Positions 53,104 through 63,054 are shown, counted from the stretch's first letter. The stretch: DNA of 64,000 nucleotides from Schaalia sp. 19OD2882 (GCF_018986735.1 NZ_CP065521.1:2480001-2544000), one strand, 5' to 3'. Program-made: numbers and translations. The notes: a model not told the origin generated them from the sequence alone.

Positions 53104-55689
53104 ATGCGACTCCAGCCGCCTTCACTGCCCACCCGCAGCCAGGCCCGCACCATCCCGTGGGACGACCGCGAAGTCAGCGTCATCGCAGCTCCCGCAGCTT
53201 TCGGAGCGTGGCGTCTGCGTCGGGTCGGACGCAACCACATCGACCTCAGGCGCTCCTTGGCCGTCATGGGCGGCCTCGTGTCCGTCATCATCGACCTGCT
53301 GTTCCTGTCCGACTTCGCCCCGGAGTTCCGCAGGGTCGGGGCGGCTCTCACGTGGATCGGGTACGTGCCCGTGCACGTCCTGCCGCCCGTCATCGCGCTG
53401 ATCGCCGCCATCCAGCTGTACCGGGACCGCCGTCAGAAGGAGCCGGCACACCTGACGCAGGAGGACCACAATCCGACCCTGGTGACTCTGCGCCTCGGAG
53501 CCGGAAGGTCCCGCCTCGACTACGTGTGGGAGACCCTCACCGTCATCCACCTGGTCCTGTACGCGCTGTCCTCCGCCACCTTCTTCTACCTGCGTGTCAC
53601 CGACCCCGCCCGCATGTGGACCGGCCAGGAGTGGACCACTCCGCTCACGCACCAGCTGCCCGTGGCCGTGCCTCTGGCGGCCATCACGCTGTCGCTGGTC
53701 TGGCGTTTCACCTACGTCGTTGTCGTTGCGCCCGTGCACATGGTGCTCACCTCGACCGTGCCGTGGCCCGTGGACCTGCACGCGGTCGTGTCGGTGACCA
53801 TGCTCTTGGCGCACGGGTTGCTGACCCTGGGGATGTTCTCCTGGCTGCTGCGCCAGACCAGCGTCCTGGACCGCTCCGAACGCGCCCACTGGAGCGAGAC
53901 CGACCGCCTCGTGGAACGCCAGGCAAGCTCCCTTGCGCGCCAACGCGCCAACGACTTCATCCACGACCACGTGCTCTCCGCACTGGCCCCCGTCATCGCC
54001 GGTGTGGAGGACCGCGAGCAACTGCGTCGCGCCGCTTCCGTGGCCAAAGCGGCACTGACGATGTCAGTTGACAAGCAGGTTCCACGCCACGCCTCCGACG
54101 TCTTCGCCACCATCCGCCACCAGGTTGAGGCCATGGGTGTGCCCGTGCGCATCCAGGTGTTGGTCGAAGAGGACGTCCTGCTGCCCGCCCTCGTGGCCAC
54201 CGCACTGTCGGACTGCGCCTTCGAAACCCTGTCGAACTCCCGAAAACACGCCGTCCCAGCTCATGGTGCAGGCGCCACACGGAAGGTCGACCGCTGGGTG
54301 AGACTCTCGGCCGCCAACGGGCGAGTGGGCGTCGTGGTGGGGGACGACGGTGCAGGCTTCGAACTGCGCAAGGTCAACCGCACCCGTCACGGCTTGCAGC
54401 ACTCGTTGAACACCCGGATCGAGGACGTGGGTGGACGAGTCGGGATCTTCACCGCGCCGGGCGCCGGCACGATCATCGACATCGGCTGGTTCGAGAAGGC
54501 TCCCGTGTGTTCGCCGCTGGCACCGTGGCCGGAGATCCTCCGCCAGGCCGAGGCCTCCGGGACCGAAGGCACCCCACGTACTCTGCCGACCCGCCCCTCC
54601 CATCCGGTCCACGCGCTGGCCTCGACAAAGCAGGGGCGCCGGGGGCGCTCCGCCGATGACGACGACCCGTCGACACTGGACGCGATCCCGTGGCAGGAGC
54701 CGTTCTCGGCCGCCATGGAGAAGCGCAGCAGCCGCTTCCTGGCGGCAGTCGGCGCCGGCGCCCACCTGTTGTGCCTGCTCCTGGCCTTGGAGTTGTACAC
54801 CTCGAACATTGCCGCATGGTTGGCCTTCGGGACCATCGCGATCAGCGCCCTGGTCCTGGTGTTGCCGCGTTCCAACACGGTCATGGCCACCCAGACGGGC
54901 TACGAGATGGCGCTGGGGGCGATCCTGGGCAACATGACCCTGTATTCGGCCATCCCCTTGGGGGCAAGCCCCGGCTGGGCGGATTGGTCGACCTCGGCCC
55001 TGGCAATGATCTGCTACGGCCTGTTGGTGCGGGGGCGCCGCGGACCCGTGTACCTCATCCAGGGGGCCGCACTGTTCACGACCGGCGCCTGGCTGGTCCA
55101 GGGCCACCAGAGCCTGCTGGAACTGGTCCATCACAACGGGCCACTGGTGGGCACAGTCTTCGTGTGGGGGCTGGTCACTCGCTTGGCCCAGCACACCAGC
55201 ACCGCCACCCGCCGGCAGATGCGGCGCTCACAGTTGCGCACCGCGCGCAGCCGCATCGAGGAGGAGGTCACCCAGGTCATGCAGACCACCCTGTCCTCCG
55301 TCTCCCACCGTGTGACCCCCGTCCTGGACGGAGTCATCGGCGACGGCGAGCTCACGCCTGAGCTGGTCACCCAGGCGCGCCTGGTCGAGGCCGAGTTGCG
55401 TGACGGCATTCGCGCCCAGTTCTTCGTCGGCACCCAGGTGACCAGTGCGGCACGCCGGGCGCGCGCCCGCGGGGTGGAGCTGGTCCTGCTGGACGACAAT
55501 CGTGGCGCCTACATTCCCGAGGCCGTACGTCGCCGCGTCCTGGAGTACGTGGTCGTCGCCCTGGACACGACGGCGGAGGGCAGCCTCGTCATCCGCCTGC
55601 TTCCTCCGGGACGTCCTTTCCTGTTGACCATCACCCGCAACTCCCAGGCGCTGTTGCGTCTGGACGACGAAGGCCTGCCCGTCGCCTGA
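53104..55689 (+). CDS. double-module membrane sensor, atypical histidine kinase
   Basis: An 861-aa protein with two similar halves. The first half has several membrane helices (about 55-260), then a HisKA_3-like helix with a His (ANDFIHDHVLSALAPVIAG) and an ATPase-like domain (ALSDCAFETLSNSRKHA, VVVGDDGAGFELRKVNRTRH, then HGLQHSLNTRIEDVGGRVGI). The second half has about six helices (LAAVGAGAHLLCLLLALELY onward), a helical region (RSRIEEEVTQVMQTTLSSVS) and a degenerate ATPase-like end lacking DxGxG (GVELVLLDDNRGAYIPEAVR). The first half could autophosphorylate; the second looks regulatory. It is the expected partner of the LuxR regulator two genes upstream. ATG chosen 8 bases after rnhA. Confidence 0.75.
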   Translation: MRLQPPSLPTRSQARTIPWDDREVSVIAAPAAFGAWRLRRVGRNHIDLRRSLAVMGGLVSVIIDLLFLSDFAPEFRRVGAALTWIGYVPVHVLPPVIALIAAIQLYRDRRQKEPAHLTQEDHNPTLVTLRLGAGRSRLDYVWETLTVIHLVLYALSSATFFYLRVTDPARMWTGQEWTTPLTHQLPVAVPLAAITLSLVWRFTYVVVVAPVHMVLTSTVPWPVDLHAVVSVTMLLAHGLLTLGMFSWLLRQTSVLDRSERAHWSETDRLVERQASSLARQRANDFIHDHVLSALAPVIAGVEDREQLRRAASVAKAALTMSVDKQVPRHASDVFATIRHQVEAMGVPVRIQVLVEEDVLLPALVATALSDCAFETLSNSRKHAVPAHGAGATRKVDRWVRLSAANGRVGVVVGDDGAGFELRKVNRTRHGLQHSLNTRIEDVGGRVGIFTAPGAGTIIDIGWFEKAPVCSPLAPWPEILRQAEASGTEGTPRTLPTRPSHPVHALASTKQGRRGRSADDDDPSTLDAIPWQEPFSAAMEKRSSRFLAAVGAGAHLLCLLLALELYTSNIAAWLAFGTIAISALVLVLPRSNTVMATQTGYEMALGAILGNMTLYSAIPLGASPGWADWSTSALAMICYGLLVRGRRGPVYLIQGAALFTTGAWLVQGHQSLLELVHHNGPLVGTVFVWGLVTRLAQHTSTATRRQMRRSQLRTARSRIEEEVTQVMQTTLSSVSHRVTPVLDGVIGDGELTPELVTQARLVEAELRDGIRAQFFVGTQVTSAARRARARGVELVLLDDNRGAYIPEAVRRRVLEYVVVALDTTAEGSLVIRLLPPGRPFLLTITRNSQALLRLDDEGLPVA

Positions 55690-55810
55690 GGGTGCGGAGC
55701 CCCGAAGGTCCCTGCTCGCCACTGGCCCGCCAGCGCGACTCCACCGCCCAGGGCTCGTCCCGCCCACCCGTGCCGCGAACGCATTCCTCGACCTCCCCAC
55801 TCGGCGGCCC

Positions 55811-55820
55811 CGCCCTCGTC
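55811..55820. repeat. intergenic copy of the dispersed CGCCCTCGTC motif
   Basis: CGCCCTCGTC preceded by GGCCC, in the 193-bp gap between the sensor gene and azlC. The rest of this gap shows nothing recognisable. Confidence 0.6.
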
Positions 55821-55882
55821 ACACGTTTGCGTCCGGATGGACGATTCTGCGCGGGCAGGGCGCCGCCCGCGACAATCGGGCC

Positions 55883-56686
55883 GTGGACGTTCCCGGGCAC
55901 AAGCACCACCCGCAGGAGAGGCGGGGCACTGGCGAGGCGGCGTCTCGCGTCCGTCTGCGCGCCGCCCCGGCCACCTCGACGGGCAGGGAGATCGTCGAGG
56001 GGCTGCGCATCGTCGCCCCTGCGGCGCTGGGGTACGTGCCCTTGGGCATTGCCTTCGGGCTGCTGGTGGCCCAGTCGAACCTGCCGTGGTGGATGGCGCC
56101 GGCCCTGTCGTTGACCGCCTATTCGGGGTCGGCGGAACTGCTCCTCGTGGGCTTGGCATCGGCGGGGACTCCGCTGGCGACCATTGCGGTGACGACCTTC
56201 CTGGTGAACTCGCGCCACGTGTTCTACGCGTTCTCCTTCCCGTTGAAGGCGGTGCGTGGCCCAGGTGCGAGGCTCTACTCGATGTACGCCCTGGTGGACG
56301 AGGCCTACGCCCTGACCGTCGCTCGCCCCCAGGGGTGGACCCACACGCGCCTCCTTGCGATGCAGGTGGCTCTGCAGTCGACGTGGGTGGCGTCAGGACT
56401 TGTCGGGGTGGGGACGGGCTCCCTGCTGCCGGGCAGGATCGAGGGACTGGACTTCGCCCTGTGCGCCATGTTCATCACCCTGGCGTTGGATGCGGCTCGC
56501 ACCCGGGCGGAGGTTCCGTCCGTGTTGTTGGCGGGCCTTGCCATGATCCTGGCGTGGTTCCTCGCCCCCGGGCAGTGGTTGCTCACGTCGTTGGGGGTCT
56601 TCGTGGGCCTGCTGTGCCTGCGTCACCTGTGGGTGCGCGCCGGGTCGTGGCGCACCCGTGACGAGGGCGGGCAGGTGCGCTCATGA
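55883..56686 (+). CDS. azlC: AzlC-family branched-chain amino acid exporter subunit
   Basis: A 267-aa membrane protein. After a basic tail come the AzlC motifs: REIVEGLRIVAPAALGYVPL, AFGLLVAQSNLPWWMAPALS, TAYSGSAELLLVGL and TTFLVNSRHVFYAFSFPLKA, with further helices at the end. AzlC with AzlD (BrnFE type) exports branched-chain amino acids or analogues. The start is GTG at 55883; an ATG-only choice would cut into the family N-terminus. The 3' end overlaps azlD by four bases and contains a copy of the dispersed motif (RDEGG). Confidence 0.9.
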   Translation: MDVPGHKHHPQERRGTGEAASRVRLRAAPATSTGREIVEGLRIVAPAALGYVPLGIAFGLLVAQSNLPWWMAPALSLTAYSGSAELLLVGLASAGTPLATIAVTTFLVNSRHVFYAFSFPLKAVRGPGARLYSMYALVDEAYALTVARPQGWTHTRLLAMQVALQSTWVASGLVGVGTGSLLPGRIEGLDFALCAMFITLALDAARTRAEVPSVLLAGLAMILAWFLAPGQWLLTSLGVFVGLLCLRHLWVRAGSWRTRDEGGQVRS

Positions 56687-57015
56687 CCCCGACTCTTGGC
56701 TATCTGCTGGCGGTGCTCGGCATCGTCCTGGTCATTGACTTCGCCCTGCGAGCACTGCCCTTTGCAATCCTCGAACCTTTGCGGGAGTCGCGTTTCGTGC
56801 GGGACATGGGCCGGTGGATGCCTGCCGGAATCCTCTTCGTGCTTGCTGTCGTGACCCTTCAGGGACACATGGTGGCGGTGCCCGGGAAGTGGTGGGCGGC
56901 GGCGGTGGCCACAGGGTTGACGGTGGCCACGCATCTGCTGGGTGGGCGGCGGATGATGCTGAGCATCCTCGTGGGCACTGCCAGTTACGTCGCTCTGCTC
57001 GCCCTGAGCACCTGA
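56683..57015 (+). CDS. azlD: AzlD-family branched-chain amino acid exporter subunit
   Basis: A 110-aa protein with four hydrophobic segments (LGYLLAVLGIVLVIDFALRA, MPAGILFVLAVVTLQG, AAAVATGLTVATHLL and SILVGTASYVALLAL), the usual size and layout of AzlD. It overlaps azlC (ATGA), so the two are translationally coupled and form one exporter. Confidence 0.9.
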   Translation: MTPTLGYLLAVLGIVLVIDFALRALPFAILEPLRESRFVRDMGRWMPAGILFVLAVVTLQGHMVAVPGKWWAAAVATGLTVATHLLGGRRMMLSILVGTASYVALLALST

Positions 57016-57056
57016 CCGGCCCGCTCTCGCCCGGTCTGCGGGGATAGGCTTCCCCC

Positions 57057-58394
57057 ATGGGCACCGTCACCTACCGCCAGCACTCCTGCACCGTCCACGA
57101 GCACCGATTCGACGTCCCCTTGGACCACATGCGCGCGGTCGGCGCCGACAACCCGACGATCGAGGTCTTCGCCCGCGAGGTCGTGCGTGACGGCGGCGAG
57201 GATCTGCCCCATGTCGTCCACCTGCAGGGAGGTCCGGGCCACGAGGCTCCACGCAACGGTGACTTCCACGACGGATTCGTCGGCCACCTGCTCAAGGACC
57301 ACCGGGTGGTCCTGCTCGACCAGCGCGGCACCGGCCAGTCGACCCGCTTGGACGTGCGCAGCCTCCTCGAAGGCGGGGACTTCACCGGCACCGGCGGCAC
57401 CGTGGACGCCCAGCGCCTGGCCGACCATTTGGCACTGTTTCGCCAGGATCAGATCATCCGTGACGCGGAGGTCGTGCGCGAAGCCCTGACCGGCGGAAAG
57501 CCCTGGTCGACCATCGGCCAGTCCTACGGTGGATTCCTCACATTGGCCTATCTCTCGGCCTTCCCCGAGGCTCTGACGAAGTGCCTGGTCACGGGGGGAC
57601 TTGCGGGAATGGTCCACGTCGACGAGATCTACAGGCGCACCTACGCCGCCACCGCCGCACGCAACGAGACCTACTTCCGCCGCCACCGGGCAGATCGGCG
57701 CACCATCCGCGAGATCGCCGCCCACCTGCGCGACACGGAAGAACTGCTGCCCACGGGTGAACGCCTGACGCCCGCCCGATTCCGCTTGGTGGGCATGTCA
57801 CTGGGCGGGAGTCTGCGCACGGACCTGTTGCACTACCTCTTCGAGGGTCCGTGGGTCACGGTGGGCGGTCGCCGGCGCCTGTCGGCGGACTTCCTGGCGC
57901 AGGTCGGCACCCAGTTGGCGTGGACACCCATGTACGCCGTCCTGCACGAGGCCATCTACGCGGGCGCCACCCCGGACTTGGCGGGCACGGCCACGAACTG
58001 GTCGGCCGAGCGACTCTCGCGTGAGGTCCCCGGATTCCACCCCGACGCCGACCCCTTGGACGAGGCCGAGCCCTGGTACCTGTCCGGTGAGCACATGACT
58101 CGCGCCGCGATCGCAGAGGACCCGGCCACCCGCCCCTTCCTGGAGGCGGTCGACGTCATGGCGGCGCGCACCGACTGGCCGGCCGTGTACCTGCCGGAGG
58201 TCCTCAAGGACACGGAGGTGCCCGTGGCGGCAGCCGTCTACCACGACGACATGTTCGTCCCGCGTGACCTGTCGCTGGCCACTGCGGACCTGGTGGGCGC
58301 GCGCACATGGATCACCAACGAGTTCCAGCACGACGGCCTGCGGGCATCTGGAGGCACCGTGGTGGATCGTCTGGTGGATCTGCTGGCGGACTGA
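57057..58394 (+). CDS. proline iminopeptidase-like alpha/beta hydrolase (S33)
   Basis: A 445-aa alpha/beta hydrolase. The oxyanion loop is VVHLQGGPGHEAPR, the strand LLDQRGTGQST is typical of S33 peptidases, and the nucleophile is Ser156 in IGQSYGGFLTLAYL. A large cap domain follows, and candidate catalytic acid and His are in VPVAAAVYHDDMFVP and NEFQHDGLRASGG. The family releases N-terminal proline from short peptides. Length and the cap fit the actinobacterial long form. It begins 42 bases after azlD. Confidence 0.85.
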   Translation: MGTVTYRQHSCTVHEHRFDVPLDHMRAVGADNPTIEVFAREVVRDGGEDLPHVVHLQGGPGHEAPRNGDFHDGFVGHLLKDHRVVLLDQRGTGQSTRLDVRSLLEGGDFTGTGGTVDAQRLADHLALFRQDQIIRDAEVVREALTGGKPWSTIGQSYGGFLTLAYLSAFPEALTKCLVTGGLAGMVHVDEIYRRTYAATAARNETYFRRHRADRRTIREIAAHLRDTEELLPTGERLTPARFRLVGMSLGGSLRTDLLHYLFEGPWVTVGGRRRLSADFLAQVGTQLAWTPMYAVLHEAIYAGATPDLAGTATNWSAERLSREVPGFHPDADPLDEAEPWYLSGEHMTRAAIAEDPATRPFLEAVDVMAARTDWPAVYLPEVLKDTEVPVAAAVYHDDMFVPRDLSLATADLVGARTWITNEFQHDGLRASGGTVVDRLVDLLAD

Positions 58395-58395
58395 A

Positions 58396-58456
58396 GACGA
58401 GGGCGAGACCGGATGCCGCAGGTCGGGGCTTCGACGGGGCCGCCCCGCCCTCGTCC
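58396..58456. repeat. inverted pair of the dispersed motif
   Basis: GACGAGGGCG (58396-58405) starts directly after the hydrolase stop codon and CGCCCTCGTC (58447-58456) lies 41 bases later in inverse orientation, so transcripts can fold into a long hairpin. It could end or protect the hydrolase mRNA. The rest of the 150-bp gap has no other clear signal. Confidence 0.6.
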
Positions 58457-58544
58457 CCTGGAACGAACCCCTGCCGGGGTGACGACGCAGGAGCGTGCCC
58501 ACTAGGCTCGGAAGCGGACAAGACGTGGAACCTGGAGGACGACG

Positions 58545-59111
58545 ATGACCGACCTGACCGATGAAACTCCCATGGCCAACCTGTGCGAGCTGATCTCGCG
58601 TCACCCGGACAGCATCCGCCACGCGGCCATCACCGCCGCTGAAACCTTCGCCTGGTACGCCATGCCCGACCTCGTGCGGTCACGGGCAGTGCGTACAGTG
58701 CTCAAGACGGGGATCCTGGTGGACCTTGTCCGCAGGTCACTGCCCGCACACTGGTTCGGTGGGGCCGGGGAGGTCGACCCGTGGGCGGACTCCGACACCT
58801 CCGACCCGTGGGCCGGTTCCGACCAGGGCGAGGCCGCATCGGCCGGAACACCGGGCGAAGTGCTGCGCACGGTGACCGAGAACCCGGCGGGCGCCCTGCC
58901 GCCGCTGACCCTTGTCGGAGGAGTCGCCGCCTTGGGGATCGCTGCCTCGGTGGCCGCGGAGAAGTGCCTGTTCCGCAAGGGTGAGGCGCGTCGCGCGCGC
59001 GGCAACGCGGTCGGCCACACGGTGGTGGCGCTGCCGCTGGCTGCGCTGACCTTCGCCGCGGACCTCACTGCTGACATCGTCCTGGCGCAGGTGGACCAAG
59101 GCGCGAAGTGA
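58545..59111 (+). CDS. hypothetical protein with two hydrophobic segments
   Basis: A 188-aa protein. The helical N-terminus is ANLCELISRHPDSIRHAAIT. A short acidic repeat follows (VDPWADSDTSDPWAGSDQGE), then two hydrophobic stretches (LTLVGGVAALGIAASVAAEK and VVALPLAALTFAADLTADIV) flanking a basic loop (RKGEARRARGN). It resembles small actinobacterial proteins of unknown role with a DPW-type spacer. The start follows GGAGGACGACG. It is directly upstream of nrdF but separated by a hairpin. Confidence 0.7.
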   Translation: MTDLTDETPMANLCELISRHPDSIRHAAITAAETFAWYAMPDLVRSRAVRTVLKTGILVDLVRRSLPAHWFGGAGEVDPWADSDTSDPWAGSDQGEAASAGTPGEVLRTVTENPAGALPPLTLVGGVAALGIAASVAAEKCLFRKGEARRARGNAVGHTVVALPLAALTFAADLTADIVLAQVDQGAK

Positions 59112-60176
<1,065 letters not shown>

Positions 60177-60350
60177 GTCCTTGGGGTCAGAGCGCTGTCG
60201 GCGTCGCCAGGGCGAGGTTGAAGGCCGGTGCGTTGACGTGGCATGTGGGCGGCCCGGGTCCGGCGCGAGACGGGTTGCCCACATTGCGTGCACATGCGCT
60301 CACCTACCGGCACACTGGTGGTGAACCCGAATTTCCCTGAGGAGGTCCTC

Positions 60351-60668
60351 ATGCTCGTCGTCACGACCAATGCCATCGAAGGTCATCCCGTCCAGCAGTA
60401 CGTCGGCATGGTCTCCGGCGAAACCATCGCAGGTGTCAACCTGTTCAAGGACATTGGTGCGGGCTTTCGCAACCTTGTCGGCGGGCGTTCGTCCGCCTAC
60501 GAGTCGGAGATGCAGCAGGCCGCCCAGACGGCGGTCAATGAGATGTGTGGCCGCGCCCAGCAGATGGGCGCCAATGCGATCATCGCAGTGAAGGTGGACT
60601 ACTTCACGCTGGGCGCCGACAACGGCATGCTCGCCGCCTGCGCGACAGGCACTGCGGTCATCATCTGA
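60351..60668 (+). CDS. YbjQ family protein
   Basis: A 105-aa protein of the YbjQ (DUF74) family: LVVTTNAIEGHPVQQYVGMV, GETIAGVNLFKDIGAGFRNL, GRSSAYESEMQQAAQTAVNE and MGANAIIAVKVDYFTLG are all typical. These pentamer-forming proteins are often called putative heavy-metal-binding, without proven function. The ATG follows a strong GAGGAGG. A frame extending upstream to 60243 is not needed. Confidence 0.9.
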   Translation: MLVVTTNAIEGHPVQQYVGMVSGETIAGVNLFKDIGAGFRNLVGGRSSAYESEMQQAAQTAVNEMCGRAQQMGANAIIAVKVDYFTLGADNGMLAACATGTAVII

Positions 60669-60689
60669 GCATGTCGCACCCCTGACATG

Positions 60690-60720
60690 CGGCCCTGCGG
60701 GCATCGACCTCGCAGGGCCG
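60690..60720. terminator. rho-independent-like hairpin after ybjQ
   Basis: CGGCCCTGCG (60690-60699) pairs perfectly with CGCAGGGCCG (60711-60720) across an 11-base loop, 21 bases after the stop codon. No poly-T, but position and stem strength fit a terminator. Confidence 0.7.
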
Positions 60721-60866
60721 CCGTCCATTTCGTGCCCTTCGGGCGGGATCGCAGCAGCGCCTGAAGCGCCACCGACAACTGGCGCATCCCTTCGCCGCTT
60801 CAAAGCGCAACAGGCCAGGACCCACGGTGTTAGCGTTGATCAGTTGTGGCCGTCTGCGCGCGGCCC

Positions 60867-60897
60867 CGCCCTCGTCCCACCTCGCCCCGCCCTCGTC
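60867..60897. repeat. direct pair of the dispersed motif before the FGGY kinase
   Basis: CCCCGCCCTCGTC occurs twice in the same orientation, with CGCCCTCGTC at 60867-60876 and 60888-60897 (21 bases apart, two helical turns), ending 26 bases before the kinase ATG. Placement would suit a regulator site or an mRNA leader structure. Confidence 0.65.
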
Positions 60898-60923
60898 ACT
60901 GTCGACGCCCTGGAGGAACCCCC

Positions 60924-62534
60924 ATGACCAGCACACCCGACGCCCGCACCGCCATCGAAGCCGGCCACACCGCCTTGGGCATCGAACTCGGATCCACCCG
61001 CATCAAGGCCGTCCTGGTCGACCATGCCCACAACGTCCTGTCCACCGGGTCCTCCGCGTGGGAGAACCAGCTGGTCGACGGCCGCTGGTCGTACTCGATG
61101 GAGGCCGTGCGCCAGGGGCTCCAGGACGCCTACGCCTCACTGGTGGGCGAGGTCGAAGCACGTCACGGGGTCACGCCTACGACATACGGCGCGCTGGGAA
61201 TCTCGGCGATGATGCACGGCTACCTGGCTTTCGACGCCGCGGGGGAGTTGCTGGTTCCCTTCCGCACGTGGCGCAACGTGTCCACCGGTCCTGCCGCCCA
61301 CGAACTCTCGCAGCTGCTGGACGTGAACATTCCGCAGCGCTGGTCGATCGCCCACCTGCACCAGGCGATCCTCGATGCCGAGCCGCACGTTGGCGAGGTC
61401 GCTTCCCTGACCACGCTTGCCGGGCACGTGCACCGCATGCTCACCGGCCGCCATGTCCTGGGGGTGGGGGACGCCTCCGGCATGTTCCCCGTCGACTCTG
61501 TGGCCATGGACTGGGACCGCAGGCGCGTGGCCGCCTACGACGCGCTGATCGCCGACCGCGGCTTCGACTGGAAGCTGGGCGACCTGCTGCCAGAGGTCCT
61601 TGTGGCCGGCCAGGACGCGGGGCGGTTGACGGCCGAGGGCGCTCATTTGCTGGATCCGACCGGCACCTTGCAGCCCGGTGTCCCAATGTGTCCGCCCGAG
61701 GGTGATGCTGGCACCGGCATGGTGGCCACCAATGCCGTCGCACCGCGCACGGGCAATGTTTCTGCCGGCACCTCGATCTTCGCGATGGTCGTCCTGGCGA
61801 AGGCCATCGAGGGTCTGCACGAGGAGATCGACCCGGTGACCACTCCGGACGGGTCGCCCGTGGCCATGGTGCATTCGAACAATGGCGCATCGGAGCTGGA
61901 CGCGTGGGTCGGCATGTTCGCCGAGTTCGCGTCCCTTGCGGGGCTCGAGATCCCCGTGGGGCGCGTGTACGACCTGCTCTACCAGCACGCGATGACCGGC
62001 GAGGCCGACGGCGGCGGGGTGCTGGCCTACAACCTTCTCTCCGGCGAACCGGTCATCGGCCTAGAGGTGGGGCGCCCTCTGATCACGCACGCCCCCGATG
62101 CGCACCTGAGCCTGGCTTCGACCACTCGCGCGCAGCTCAACGCCGTTTTCGCCCCGCTGCGCGCGGGTATGGACGTGCTCACCCGTGAGGGAGTCTCGCT
62201 GGAGCGTCTGTTGGCCCACGGCGGCATCTTCAAGACCGAGGGCGTGGCGCAGAAGGTGCTGGCCGATGCCCTGCGCACCTCGGTGGCCGTCGGGGCGACG
62301 GCGGGTGAGGGCGGAGCCTGGGGCATCGCCGTCCTGGCACGTTTCGCGTCGGTGGTGGCGCACGAGGGCGAGGCTGCGCCTTCGTTGCCGGAGTACCTGG
62401 ACCGGGTGGTCTTCGCCGATGCGTCGACCTCCGTGGTGGATCCGGATCCTGATGATGCGGCGGCTTTCGAGGTCTTCTTGGACCGCTATCTGGCGGGTCT
62501 GGACGCAGTGCGAGCGGCCTCCACGGCAATCTGA
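60924..62534 (+). CDS. FGGY-family carbohydrate kinase
   Basis: A 536-aa kinase. The N-terminal phosphate loop GIELGSTRIKAVLVD, GISAMMHGYLAFD (substrate region), TFRTWRNVSTG-like and the second-domain GNVSAGTSIFAMVVLA and LLAHGGIFKTEGVAQKVLAD follow the FGGY plan used by xylulo-, ribulo- and related kinases. The substrate is not clear; no isomerase, epimerase or sugar transporter is beside it in the window. The ATG follows GGAGGAACC. A short G/C hairpin (62556-62570) after the stop may terminate it. Confidence 0.88.
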   Translation: MTSTPDARTAIEAGHTALGIELGSTRIKAVLVDHAHNVLSTGSSAWENQLVDGRWSYSMEAVRQGLQDAYASLVGEVEARHGVTPTTYGALGISAMMHGYLAFDAAGELLVPFRTWRNVSTGPAAHELSQLLDVNIPQRWSIAHLHQAILDAEPHVGEVASLTTLAGHVHRMLTGRHVLGVGDASGMFPVDSVAMDWDRRRVAAYDALIADRGFDWKLGDLLPEVLVAGQDAGRLTAEGAHLLDPTGTLQPGVPMCPPEGDAGTGMVATNAVAPRTGNVSAGTSIFAMVVLAKAIEGLHEEIDPVTTPDGSPVAMVHSNNGASELDAWVGMFAEFASLAGLEIPVGRVYDLLYQHAMTGEADGGGVLAYNLLSGEPVIGLEVGRPLITHAPDAHLSLASTTRAQLNAVFAPLRAGMDVLTREGVSLERLLAHGGIFKTEGVAQKVLADALRTSVAVGATAGEGGAWGIAVLARFASVVAHEGEAAPSLPEYLDRVVFADASTSVVDPDPDDAAAFEVFLDRYLAGLDAVRAASTAI

Positions 62535-62555
62535 CCCAGGCACACTCCGCCCCCC

Positions 62556-62570
62556 GGGGGCACTGCCCCC
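62556..62570. terminator. short GC hairpin after the FGGY kinase
   Basis: GGGGGCACTGCCCCC is a near-continuous palindrome 22 bases after the stop codon. The loop is too tight to use the whole stem, and there is no T tail, so this is a weak terminator call. Confidence 0.35.
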
Positions 62571-62576
62571 ACCCTC

Positions 62577-62958
62577 CGCGAGATTCGTCCGTCCTTCGGT
62601 GAGATTCGTCCGTCATGCCGTTCGGGTCGAGTCTTGGCACCAAAGAGGTCAAGCCGCACCCTGAAAGCCTTCCTCTCATCGGAAAGATTCATCAACGGTT
62701 TGTCGCAGACGGGTCTTTCGACAGAAGGCGAACCCAACAGGGCAGAACGTTCTCACTGGGCCGGATTCTTGTCCAGAAGCATCTTTCTTGATGGGAAGCT
62801 GGGAGGAAACAGGTGCGAACTCCGTCGAGGGAGACACTTCGCTCCATCCATCTCGTCGAGTGCAACAGTTCGGGCAGGTCTGCGACTCGGGCCAGGCGCA
62901 GACGTCGACCTCGTCGGTCCGACGGACGAATCTTGCGGAAGGACGGAGGAATCTCGCG
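62577..62958. mobile_element. MITE-like element with 38-bp terminal inverted repeats
   Basis: The ends 62577-62614 and 62921-62958 are inverted copies identical at 34 of 38 positions, each beginning CGCGAGATTC or, in the second, CGCGAGATTCCTCC. Within each arm the unit GACGGACGAATCT (or its complement) occurs twice. The 306-bp interior has lower G+C, no convincing ORF and looser copies of the same unit. No target duplication was seen in the flanks. The layout is that of a miniature inverted-repeat transposable element or a structured regulatory element. It fills the gap between the FGGY kinase and the padR promoter. Confidence 0.65.
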
Positions 62959-62965
62959 AAGACGC

Positions 62966-63003
62966 TTGCCGTAGTACGTCTGCCGTAGTACGTTGGACGT
63001 ACT
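62966..63003 (+). promoter_or_regulatory. padR promoter with repeated operator
   Basis: TTGCCG (62966-62971) and TACGTT (62989-62994) with 17-bp spacing make a reasonable promoter. It overlaps TGCCGTAGTACGT repeated at 62967-62979 and 62981-62993 and a perfect palindrome AGTACGT-TGG-ACGTACT (62987-63003). Palindromes of this kind next to padR genes are usual autoregulatory sites. Confidence 0.65.
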
Positions 63004-63054
63004 CAAGAGTTCGCGCTGCCAAGACGTTGCACACGGCACGCACAGGAGGTCCCG

